A stretch of DNA of 64,000 nt from Gemmatimonadaceae bacterium. Lineage in GTDB: Bacteria > Gemmatimonadota > Gemmatimonadetes > Gemmatimonadales > Gemmatimonadaceae. The stretch covers positions 868,001-932,000 of the forward strand of contig JADLCY010000001.1 in assembly GCA_020846935.1 (NCBI GenBank), given 5' to 3'. A program made the position numbers and the translations under genes. Positions 55,064 to 62,737 of this stretch are shown piece after piece. Positions within the stretch are counted from its first letter, which is position 1. Each line of letters begins with the position of its first letter. The notes under the pieces were generated by a model. That model was not told the origin of the DNA. It saw only the letters and a program-made list of their open reading frames with translations, and did not search any database.

Positions 55064-56839
55064 ATGCGTCTGACCTCCCTCGACTGGATTGTCGTCGCGC
55101 TCTCGATCATCGTCGCGTTCGTGCCGGCGCTCTTCTACGCCAGGCGCGGCAGCTCGAGTACCAAGGAGTTCTTCACGTCGGGCCAGGCCGCGCCGTGGTG
55201 GCTCGTCGGCGTCTCCATGGTCGCCACGACCTTCAGCACCGACACGCCTAACCTGGTGACGGACCTCGTCCGCACGAAGGGCGTGGCGAACAACTGGGCG
55301 TGGTGGTCGTTCCTGCTGACGGGCATGATGACGGTCTTCTTCTACGCGCGGCTCTGGCGGCGATCGAAGGTCCTCACCGATCTCGAGTTCTACGAGATCC
55401 GGTATTCGGGGCGCGCGGCGAGCTTTGTGCGCGGCTTTCGGGCCGTGTACCTCGGCCTGTTCTTCAACTGCGTGATCATGGCCACGGTCAACCTCGCCGC
55501 GGCCAAGATCGCCAACGTGCTCCTTGGCTGGCCGATGTCGCAGACGTTGCTGGTCTGCGCGGTGATCAATGTGGTGTTCGCCGCCACCTCGGGACTCTGG
55601 GGCGTGCTCGTCGTGGACTTCATCCAGTTCGGGATCGCGATGACCGGCTCGTTCGCCGCGGCGTACTTCGCCCTGCAGCAGCCGCAGGTGGGTGGGCTCT
55701 CCGGACTGTTCAGCAAGATCGATCCGGCCACGCTCGCGCTCGTCCCCGACTTCGGCGACTGGGGCCTCACGCTGTCGGTGCTCATCATCCCGCTCACCGT
55801 GCAGTGGTGGTCGGTGTGGTATCCCGGCGCCGAGCCGGGCGGTGGGAGCTACATCGCGCAGCGCATGCTGGCATCCAAGTCCGAAAACGACGCACTCGCC
55901 GGGACGTTGTTCTTCAACTTTGCGCACTACGCGCTGCGCCCGTGGCCGTGGATCATCGTGGCGCTCGCATCCATACTGGTCTACCCGCAGCTCGCCGACA
56001 TCGCGGTCGCGTTCCCGTACGTCGACGCCAAGCTGGTTGGCCACGACATGGCCTACCCCGCCATGTTGCGCTTCCTGCCGAGCGGGTTCCTCGGCCTCAT
56101 GATCGCCGGCCTGCTCGCGGCGTACGTGTCCACCATCGCGACGCACCTCAACTGGGGCGGCTCCTACCTCGTGCACGACATGTATCGGCGCTTTATGCGG
56201 CCCGACGCCGAGGAGAAGCACTACGTGCTCGTCGGTCGCGTGGTCACCGCGCTGCTCATGGTGCTCGCTGCGTTGATCACCTTCGTGCTGACATCGGCGC
56301 AGGAAAGCTTCAACCTGCTGATGTCGATCGGCGCGGGCACGGGCCTGCTGTACCTGCTGCGGTGGTTTTGGTGGCGCGTGACGGCCTGGAGCGAGGTGGC
56401 GGCCATGATCACGTCGTTCGTCGTCGCCGTCGGGTTCTTCATCGCCGGCAAGATTGGCGTGAGCGTGGCATCGCATGTCTCGCTCATCACCGGCGTGGTC
56501 ATCACGACGGTGGTGTGGGTGGCCGTTTCATACCTGGGCCCGCAGAACGATCGTGCCACGCTCGAATCGTTCTACCGACTCGTGCGACCGGGCGGACCCG
56601 GCTGGGAGCCGGTGCGCGCGTCAACCGGGCTCGCACCGTCGCCGGATTCGCTCACCACCTCGCTGCTCGCGTGGGTGAGCGGATGCTTTTTCGTGTACTC
56701 CGCGCTCTTCGGGTCCGGCAGCTTTCTCTACGGCCGTACCTCACAGGGCCTGATGTGGCTCGCGGTGTTCGTCGTCTCGGGCATTGCCCTCGCGCGTCTG
56801 CTCCCGCGCATCACCCGCGACGCCGACTCGACCGCGTAG
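55064..56839 (+). CDS. Sodium:solute symporter (SSS family)
   Basis: 591 residues from ATG 55064; an open frame starting at 54929 covers the GH20 signal region and is not used. About 13-14 membrane helices: LDWIVVALSIIVAFVPALFY, WWLVGVSMVATTFSTDTPNL, GLFFNCVIMATVNLAAAKIA, LRFLPSGFLGLMIAGLLAAY and others. The STIATHLNWGGSYLVHDMYR segment corresponds to the sodium/substrate-binding region of TM8-9. Substrate unknown; with the divergent hexosaminidase an amino sugar is plausible. A nucleotidyltransferase follows after 24 bases. Confidence 0.92.
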   Translation: MRLTSLDWIVVALSIIVAFVPALFYARRGSSSTKEFFTSGQAAPWWLVGVSMVATTFSTDTPNLVTDLVRTKGVANNWAWWSFLLTGMMTVFFYARLWRRSKVLTDLEFYEIRYSGRAASFVRGFRAVYLGLFFNCVIMATVNLAAAKIANVLLGWPMSQTLLVCAVINVVFAATSGLWGVLVVDFIQFGIAMTGSFAAAYFALQQPQVGGLSGLFSKIDPATLALVPDFGDWGLTLSVLIIPLTVQWWSVWYPGAEPGGGSYIAQRMLASKSENDALAGTLFFNFAHYALRPWPWIIVALASILVYPQLADIAVAFPYVDAKLVGHDMAYPAMLRFLPSGFLGLMIAGLLAAYVSTIATHLNWGGSYLVHDMYRRFMRPDAEEKHYVLVGRVVTALLMVLAALITFVLTSAQESFNLLMSIGAGTGLLYLLRWFWWRVTAWSEVAAMITSFVVAVGFFIAGKIGVSVASHVSLITGVVITTVVWVAVSYLGPQNDRATLESFYRLVRPGGPGWEPVRASTGLAPSPDSLTTSLLAWVSGCFFVYSALFGSGSFLYGRTSQGLMWLAVFVVSGIALARLLPRITRDADSTA

Positions 56840-56863
56840 CACGGCCCTGACCGGAAACGGTGG

Positions 56864-57682
56864 ATGACGGTGACCACGAAGGCGGTGATCCTGGCCCGCG
56901 GACTCGGGAGCCGAATGCGTCGGGGCGATACCGCCGCGACGCTGTCCGATGCGCAGTCGGCGGCGGCCGATTCGGGCGTGAAGGGCATGATCCCCATCGA
57001 TCGGCCGTTCCTCGACTACGTCATCAGCGCCCTCGCTGACGCTGGCCTCAGCGAGGTGTGCCTGGTCATCGGCCCGGAGCACGACGCCGTGCGCGCCTAT
57101 TACACGCAGGACGTGCGTCCCGAACGCGTGCATATCCACTTCGCGATCCAGGAACACCCGCGGGGGACGGCAGATGCCGTGGCGGCGGCGGCGGCATTCG
57201 CCGGTGACGACCCCGTGCTCGTGCTCAACGCCGACAACTACTACCCCGTTTCGGCCTACCGTGCGATTGCATCCCTTGGCGGGAGCGGCCTGGTGGGCTT
57301 CGACGCCGCCTCCCTGGTGGTGAACAGCAACATCCCGGCCGAGCGCATTCGCGCCTTTGCTCTCGTGACGGCGGATTCGGCGGGCCACCTGGCGTCGATC
57401 GTGGAGAAGCCGGACGAGGCGACATGGGCGCGCCTTGCGGGCTCGGCGCGTGTGAGCATGAACCTGTGGTCGTTCACTCCGGTGATCTTCGAGGCCTGCC
57501 CGCGCGTGCAGCTGTCTCCGCGGGGAGAGCTGGAGCTGCAGGACGCGGTGCGCATCGCGCGCGACGAGTTCGGCGAGGCGTTCACCGTGGTACCCTCGTC
57601 AGGCGGTGTACTCGACCTCTCCAGCCGGCAGGATATTCCGCGCGTGGCCGCGGCGCTCGAAGGCGTTAAGGTCGTGCTGTAG
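56864..57682 (+). CDS. Nucleotidyltransferase family protein (sugar-phosphate type)
   Basis: 272 residues. VILARGLGSRMRRGD is the Rossmann-like nucleotide-binding signature (the common A-A-G-x-G-x-R is A-R-G-L-G-S-R here), then KGMIPIDRPFLDYVISALAD, IQEHPRGTADAVAAAAAFA, VLNADNYYP (metal-binding Asp) and VEKPDEATW. It would transfer NMP to a sugar phosphate. The gene lies 24 bases after the symporter, so it may belong to one transcript and process the imported sugar; that link is inference. It is convergent with the small barrel gene downstream. Confidence 0.88.
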   Translation: MTVTTKAVILARGLGSRMRRGDTAATLSDAQSAAADSGVKGMIPIDRPFLDYVISALADAGLSEVCLVIGPEHDAVRAYYTQDVRPERVHIHFAIQEHPRGTADAVAAAAAFAGDDPVLVLNADNYYPVSAYRAIASLGGSGLVGFDAASLVVNSNIPAERIRAFALVTADSAGHLASIVEKPDEATWARLAGSARVSMNLWSFTPVIFEACPRVQLSPRGELELQDAVRIARDEFGEAFTVVPSSGGVLDLSSRQDIPRVAAALEGVKVVL

Positions 57683-57734
57683 CAGGCGCGCGGGGCCGCT
57701 GTGCGGGATCCGGAGCCGTTGTGACCACGTGTGA

Positions 57735-58307
57735 CTAGCGTAGTCCGATCCTCGCGCTGATCGAGTAGTGTCGAAGCCACTCGCTGTCTGACGCCGTGCC
57801 GCGGCCCGTCACGAAGTAGCGTTGGGTGAGTGATATCCCAGCAACGAGGCGACGCCGCCTCGCCTCCAAGCCTATGCGCGCGTGGACGGTTGGGGTGGAC
57901 ACACTCGTGGGATCCGCGGAGTCCCGGACGTCAGCGATCCCCATTCCGACTCCCAGAACCGGAGTAACGGCCCGTCGGAACCTCCCCAAGCTCGCCACCC
58001 CTGACACCCAGCTGGTGGTAACGGAGGTTTGGGTTGCGGGTCCGCCGGTCCCAATCAGACCTCCACCGTCAAAGTGTACCCTTCCAGCCTCGAGCCCCCA
58101 GGACACGGACTCGCGCGCGATGGACGCCCCCGCAGCGAACTCAGTGCCGCTCTCTCTTGTCCTTTGAGCAGCACCTTGCTGTCGAGCATGGCCGATGCTA
58201 AGCCACAGCTCGTGCATTCCTTGCGCGCCTGTTGGACTGCTTGAGAGCAGAAGCAGGACGACCGCCCAACCTGCGCTTGGCTTCGAGCCGCGAGAGCGAT
58301 GCTGCAT
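57735..58307 (-). CDS. Exported small outer-membrane barrel-like protein
   Basis: 190 residues from ATG 58307, which begins a signal peptide (AGWAVVLLLLSSSPTGAQ); the open frame to 58385 adds Arg-rich residues. Short alternating strands (LWLSIGHARQ, SWGLEAGRVHF, AVTPVLGVGMGIADV, VHARIGLEARRRRLVAGISL, YSISARIGLR) suggest an eight-strand barrel with the usual C-terminal aromatic/hydrophobic strand. No family recognised. It resembles the protein at 13256-13939 in style only. Confidence 0.7.
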   Translation of the reverse strand: MQHRSRGSKPSAGWAVVLLLLSSSPTGAQGMHELWLSIGHARQQGAAQRTRESGTEFAAGASIARESVSWGLEAGRVHFDGGGLIGTGGPATQTSVTTSWVSGVASLGRFRRAVTPVLGVGMGIADVRDSADPTSVSTPTVHARIGLEARRRRLVAGISLTQRYFVTGRGTASDSEWLRHYSISARIGLR

Positions 58308-58481
58308 CAGCGCGCGACCGCGCGACGCGTTGCGCGTGGACGATGCATCTCTGGGCTGCCGCGTGGACCGAGTGCCCTTGGGCACGTGGGACAGCCCGGG
58401 TTGTTGTCCATATCAATGACACCAACGACTGTGGAGTAGCTTCGACCGTGCACTCTGTGGGGCCGCCCCGGATACGCGAAC

Positions 58482-60914
58482 CTACCGCGCCGTATCACCG
58501 CCGAGCGGCGGAGCGCCCGCGTCCTGCGGCTGCAACAGATGACCGAGCCGCGTGGCGCGCGCCACGCGACCGACGAGATCCGCCACCCCACGCGCCGCAA
58601 CGCTGTCGCCTCGGTAGTGCAACACATCGGACAGCTCACCGCCCGCGACCAGGTAGGAATACACCGTACTCAGCGACGGGCGATCGATCCAATCGTTCCG
58701 CCTGAGGATGGCAGCCGGCCCGCCGAAGCTCCCCCACAGGGCCATCGAGCGCTTCACGTCCAACCAGCCGCTGCCGGGCACGAACACGGTGTCCCGCGAC
58801 GCGACCGGTGCCGGTATCACCTTGCGCGCCAACCCCTGCGACAGGGTATGGGCACCGAGGCCGAGCGTCTCCGCGTAGGCGCCGGCCGTACGACTGATGA
58901 ACAGCGGCCGCTGCGGCCACGTATCGGCGATCATGCGAAGGACGAGCAGGTCTGCGCGCTCGAGGAGCCCACCACCCTCCACCTGCGGCAGTCGACGCGG
59001 ATCGATCGTGAGGTCGAGTCCCTTCGCCTGGAACCGCAGCGGCTGCGGCACCACCATGTACTGCGGCACCGAGTCCGCCTCGGCGAGAGTGAGTTTGAGC
59101 GGCGGGCCCTCGGGCCTGGGCCATGTGCCGTCTCGATAGATCGTCGGCCCGGTCGCGGTGTCGTACGCGACGACCGGCCGGCGGAGGATGCCGCGCGCGA
59201 ACCAGTCCGTGTTCATGAGCGAGAGCACCGCGACGGTCACGTCCTTTCGCACGCCCTCCACCTCCTGCGCATACCACAGCGGGAACGTGTCGTTGTCACC
59301 AGCCGTGACGAGCACCCCGTAGGGCTCCACCGAGTTCAGGAGGTCGCGCGCAAACGCAATGGTGGTCGTGTCGTCCCGTCGGGAGGCAAACGACCAGTTG
59401 CCGAATAGCGGAACGAAGGCCAGAGCGAGCACGGGCGCGCCAGCCAGCGGCGCCAGCCGCCACACTGGCGCCCCATCCTCTCGTCGCGGCAGGAGCTGTC
59501 CGATCGTCACCCAGAGCCACGTGAGTCCGAGCGCGGCCCACACGCCCCACGCCGAGAAGCTCCACAGGAAGAAGTAGTCGCGATCGCGGACTTCGCGCGG
59601 CACGTCCAGCGCCGTGTCCTGGGAGGCGCCGTACCGGAAGTTCAGATAGTAGACCAGCACCACAGTCATCAGCAGCATGAGCGGCCCGAAGAACCAGAAA
59701 CCGCGCCGGTCACGCCGGTAGTGCACGACGCCTCCGGCCACAGCAAGCATGAAGAACGCAGCGGCGATCGCCGCCTGCGTCCCGGGCGACTCGTCGTGCG
59801 CGTCGCGCCACCACTGCCAGCGAAAGTAGAGCCACCACATGCCGAGCTGTGCCCGGAACGGCGCTTGGCGCTCGGCGAGATCGGGCTTGCCGTACTGTCC
59901 ACGGTTGAAGTTGTAGGTGAACGCATCCCACGTGCCCTTCGAGAAGGTGCACGAAAGCGCGAGCCCCTCGCGGCACGCGGTAGGCTCGCCCTCGTTGATC
60001 GGCGGCTGGAACGCGGCACGAATGGGCTGCGTGGCGAACGGGGTCATGCCGGCCAGCAGCGCGCACCCGGCCGCCGCGATGAGCTTCCATCGCAGCAACG
60101 TGCGCGGTCTCGTGAGCAGGACCACGAGCCCGACGGCGGGCATCGGCAACATGCCGGCCATGTGGTTCGCGTAGCCAAGGCCGAGCAGGTACGCCACCAG
60201 CACGAGCAGTCGATCGGCGTACGGACCGTCGGGCTGGTCGCTCCAGCGCAAGGTGAGCCAGCTGATGATCGCGATGCCGGCGAGCGAAACCGTGTAGACC
60301 TTCTCGTTCACGACCGACTGATTCCAGACGGTGAACGCGGTCGCGCCGATGAGCGCCGCGAGCCCGCCGGCAACCAGCGCCTGCCAACGCGAAAGCCCCC
60401 AACGCGCGGCGACGCGATGCGCCACGAGAAACCAGACCGCCGCCGCCACCGCGCTCGAAAGGGCGGCAAGTACGTTCACTCGCATCGCGATGCCGGGCGC
60501 CACCGGGAGCAGGGAGAAGAACCTGCCCAGGATGACAAACATGGGATTGCCGGGTGGGTGCGGCAGCCCGAAGGTGAACGCGGCCGCGATGTATTCGCTC
60601 GCATCCCACATCGCCGTGGACGGCGAGAGCGTGAGCAGGTACAGGCCGAAGACGGCGGAGGCCGCGAGCGCCGCGCCGTGCCAGGGTGTCGCCATCGATC
60701 CGTCAGCGCCGCGGCGCCTTCCCCCGGCCAGGATCGCCCACGGCAGCGCGACGCAGTAGCCGAGCGAGAGCAGGATCGCCGATATGGTGATGCCACCACG
60801 CACGAGGTCGACGAACCCGCCGCCGAGCATGAGGGCCGCAGCCAGCCATGGGATCCACCCTGGCCAACGCGCAGACAAAATCTTGTCTCCCTCGGACACG
60901 TCGAGTCGCTTCAT
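58482..60914 (-). CDS. DUF2723 membrane protein (O-mannosyltransferase-like)
   Basis: 810 residues with about 12 predicted membrane helices and a large C-terminal soluble part from about 500. The DUF2723 region contains LYLLTLSPSTAMWDASEYIA then AFTFGLPHPPGNPMFVILG, the conserved first loop in which an acidic pair is typical of GT-C glycosyltransferases. Family proteins are thought to act in surface glycan or protein glycosylation. It starts 15 bases after the M56 peptidase stop, and is the last gene of the leftward operon that begins with the BlaI-like regulator. Substrate is unknown. Confidence 0.9.
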   Translation of the reverse strand: MKRLDVSEGDKILSARWPGWIPWLAAALMLGGGFVDLVRGGITISAILLSLGYCVALPWAILAGGRRRGADGSMATPWHGAALAASAVFGLYLLTLSPSTAMWDASEYIAAAFTFGLPHPPGNPMFVILGRFFSLLPVAPGIAMRVNVLAALSSAVAAAVWFLVAHRVAARWGLSRWQALVAGGLAALIGATAFTVWNQSVVNEKVYTVSLAGIAIISWLTLRWSDQPDGPYADRLLVLVAYLLGLGYANHMAGMLPMPAVGLVVLLTRPRTLLRWKLIAAAGCALLAGMTPFATQPIRAAFQPPINEGEPTACREGLALSCTFSKGTWDAFTYNFNRGQYGKPDLAERQAPFRAQLGMWWLYFRWQWWRDAHDESPGTQAAIAAAFFMLAVAGGVVHYRRDRRGFWFFGPLMLLMTVVLVYYLNFRYGASQDTALDVPREVRDRDYFFLWSFSAWGVWAALGLTWLWVTIGQLLPRREDGAPVWRLAPLAGAPVLALAFVPLFGNWSFASRRDDTTTIAFARDLLNSVEPYGVLVTAGDNDTFPLWYAQEVEGVRKDVTVAVLSLMNTDWFARGILRRPVVAYDTATGPTIYRDGTWPRPEGPPLKLTLAEADSVPQYMVVPQPLRFQAKGLDLTIDPRRLPQVEGGGLLERADLLVLRMIADTWPQRPLFISRTAGAYAETLGLGAHTLSQGLARKVIPAPVASRDTVFVPGSGWLDVKRSMALWGSFGGPAAILRRNDWIDRPSLSTVYSYLVAGGELSDVLHYRGDSVAARGVADLVGRVARATRLGHLLQPQDAGAPPLGGDTAR

Positions 60915-60929
60915 GATCCTGGCCGCGGT

Positions 60930-62147
60930 TTAGTTGAACGTGGGTTTGGCCACCGGCGCCGTGAGGTCGACGCCGCGCGCCAGTGCGTAGTGCGCCCACG
61001 CACGCACGCGTGGACTCGGATCCCGGTCGGCGGCCGCGCGGGCCACCTCCACGGAATCCCTGCGCTGCGCCAGGCGCACCACGGCGTAGGCCCGTGACTC
61101 CCAGCGCACATCGCGCATCAGCGACGTGAGTACCTCTCGCGTCGGCGCCACGCGTACGGTCGCCACCGGAACCGCGACCGCGATGGTCGCCGCGATCGCC
61201 ACCAGCGATGCCCTTCGGGAAGGCACGCGCACGACGCGCGTGGTGTCCGCGATCGCCTGCAGACGCGCGCGAAGGCCGCTCCGCCTGACGAGTGCCGCCG
61301 CCCCCGCCGGAATGCCGTGACCGTCCAGCGCCGTCACCAACAGCTCCGCGTAGTCACTCCGTCGCACGCCCCCGAGCAGCACCCGGTCGTCGCAGGCAAG
61401 CTCCACGTCTTCGGCGAGTTGCGCGCTCAGCCACCACACACCGGGATGGAACCACAGGAGCGCGCAGGCCACGCGTGCCAACACGGTGAACACGGCATCC
61501 CGGCCACGCACGTGCATCAGCTCGTGCAGGAGCGCCGCGCGCCGCTGCGCCTCGCCCCATTCGACCGCGGCAACGGGTACCACCACCACCGGTCGTCGCC
61601 ATCCCCACGTCATCGGTACTCGGACTCCGGTCGACATCACCAGCTGCACGTCGCCCCGCACGCCACTGGCAGCGAGTGCTGCACCAAACGGCTGCTGCCA
61701 CCCCGCATCACGCAGGGAGGCCGCGCGCGCCAGCAAGCGCACCAGCCGAACGCGCGACACCACCAACGGCGTGAGCACGGCCACCACGCCGCACACGTAC
61801 AGCGCGGCGAGCCCCGGCACCAACCACGAGGCGCCGTCCCGCACACCGGAGGTGCCCACCGCCAGCTGCGCCGTGCCTAACGCGATGAGCGGCGAAGCCA
61901 GGCCCTCCGGCACCACCCACGCCATCCAGTGAAACGGCACCAGGCGACCCAGCGCCGTCACGAGCACCGCCACGATCGCCGCACGCCAGAGCAGGACGCG
62001 TGCGCCCGCCGAGGCGCCACGCATCGCGAGCATGACGCCAATCGCCAGCACGATCGGTACCGTCGCCAGCAGCGACACGCCGTACACCTCTCCCACTGCA
62101 CGCGCGCTGTCGGCGGGCGTCATCAACAACGTGCTCGACATCGCCAT
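60930..62147 (-). CDS. BlaR1/M56-type membrane zinc peptidase with HEAT-like tail
   Basis: 405 residues from ATG 62147 (an ATG two codons later and one at 62201 are also in frame). Four or so N-terminal membrane helices flank a cytoplasmic loop with the zinc motif HELMH at 208-212 and the third ligand in EDVELACDDRVL. After the last helix (VAIAATIAVAVPVATV), where BlaR1/MecR1 carry a penicillin-binding sensor, there is instead a short helical segment like HEAT repeats (VREVLTSL-type and RDPSPRVRAWAHYALARGV). It should cleave the BlaI-like repressor in response to an unknown signal. Spaced 15 bases from the DUF2723 gene. Confidence 0.9.
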   Translation of the reverse strand: MAMSSTLLMTPADSARAVGEVYGVSLLATVPIVLAIGVMLAMRGASAGARVLLWRAAIVAVLVTALGRLVPFHWMAWVVPEGLASPLIALGTAQLAVGTSGVRDGASWLVPGLAALYVCGVVAVLTPLVVSRVRLVRLLARAASLRDAGWQQPFGAALAASGVRGDVQLVMSTGVRVPMTWGWRRPVVVVPVAAVEWGEAQRRAALLHELMHVRGRDAVFTVLARVACALLWFHPGVWWLSAQLAEDVELACDDRVLLGGVRRSDYAELLVTALDGHGIPAGAAALVRRSGLRARLQAIADTTRVVRVPSRRASLVAIAATIAVAVPVATVRVAPTREVLTSLMRDVRWESRAYAVVRLAQRRDSVEVARAAADRDPSPRVRAWAHYALARGVDLTAPVAKPTFN

Positions 62148-62320
62148 TGTCTCAGCACCCCTCCGCGCGCAGGCGATCTGCGACGACCTGCACTTCGTCA
62201 CATTCGCCCGGCGTATGCGACTGCTCGCTCGACATCGTCATCGTCTCAACGCCCCTCGGCGCGCAGGCGCTTCACCACCGCCTGCACTTCGTCGCGCTCG
62301 CCCTGCGTGAGTGGCAGCTC
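62133..62320 (-). repeat. 94-bp imperfect tandem duplication across the blaI/blaR1 junction
   Basis: 62133-62226 and 62227-62320 align without gaps: 73 of 94 positions are the same by hand count (about 78%). The right copy is the real BlaI C-terminus, its stop, and a downstream ATG. The left copy keeps a decayed version of the same protein end (CDEVQVVADRLRAEGC against RDEVQAVVKRLRAEGR) and holds the real start of the M56 gene. Confidence 0.85.
62152..62241 (-). CDS. Possible 29-residue leader ORF between the BlaI-like and M56 genes
   Basis: Created by the 94-bp duplication. An ATG at 62241, five bases after the BlaI stop, opens MTMSSEQSHTPGECDEVQVV then ADRLRAEGC and ends at TGA 62154-62152, four bases before the M56 ATG. 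The first five codons mirror the M56 N-terminus (MTMSS against MAMSS), showing that this was once the M56 start. If translated, it would couple BlaI and M56 translation; it may equally be silent. Confidence 0.4.
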   Translation of the reverse strand: MTMSSEQSHTPGECDEVQVVADRLRAEGC

Positions 62321-62632
62321 GCCGTCATCGAGGAGGGCGGCGACCGCGGCCGAGCGCGACCCGTTGAAGAACGTGCTGAGCAGGTGCCGGACGGCCGAAC
62401 GCTGCGCCACGCTGCGTGGCGTCACCGGGAGATACACGTGTCGCGGCCCATCCTTCACGTGCCGCAGTTGACCCTTGCCTTCGAGGATACGCAGCAGCGT
62501 CCGCACAGCGGCCGCATGTGGCGGTTCCGGCAGCTCGTCGCGAATCTGCACCGCCGTCGCACCACCGAGGCGGTACACGACATCCATGATCTGGCGTTCG
62601 CGACGGGAGAGCGAAGATGGCCTGGGCGGCAC
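62246..62632 (-). CDS. BlaI/MecI/CopY-family transcriptional repressor
   Basis: 128 residues from a GTG at 62632. Winged helix-turn-helix: SLSRRERQIMDVVYRLGGAT, AVQIRDELPEPPHAAAVRTL and LRILEGKGQLRHVKDGPRHV, followed by a dimerisation helix (RSAVRHLLSTFFNGSRSAAV) and the C-terminal QGERDEVQAVVKRLRAEG. It is expected to bind upstream of the operon and be cleaved by the M56 peptidase next door. Its 3' end is inside the 94-bp tandem duplication. First gene of the operon BlaI, M56 peptidase, DUF2723. Confidence 0.93.
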   Translation of the reverse strand: MPPRPSSLSRRERQIMDVVYRLGGATAVQIRDELPEPPHAAAVRTLLRILEGKGQLRHVKDGPRHVYLPVTPRSVAQRSAVRHLLSTFFNGSRSAAVAALLDDGELPLTQGERDEVQAVVKRLRAEGR

Positions 62633-62737
62633 GGGCGATGGTTGCGGGGAGGACGTCGAGATAAGTTCTTATCTTCTGCGCGCGGCGTCAAGGCTACCCC
62701 GGCGGCCGGCGCCTCGGACCCGCATTAGGTTGTCGCG

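Noticed and set aside
54938-56476. N-terminal extension of the GH20 frame by about 500 residues
   Set aside because: It is antisense to the symporter gene, has low-complexity charged composition and lies before a clear signal peptide at 54937.
55300-56850. 516-residue plus-strand frame overlapping the symporter
   Set aside because: Arg/Gly/His-rich; the overlapping frame encodes the recognisable membrane transporter.
62633-62737. A BlaI operator in the gap between the BlaI-like gene and the galactokinase-like gene
   Set aside because: The region contains ATAAGTTCTTAT at 62661-62672, an interesting AT-rich near-palindrome, but I cannot show that it matches a BlaI site or that this repressor uses it, so no operator was annotated.
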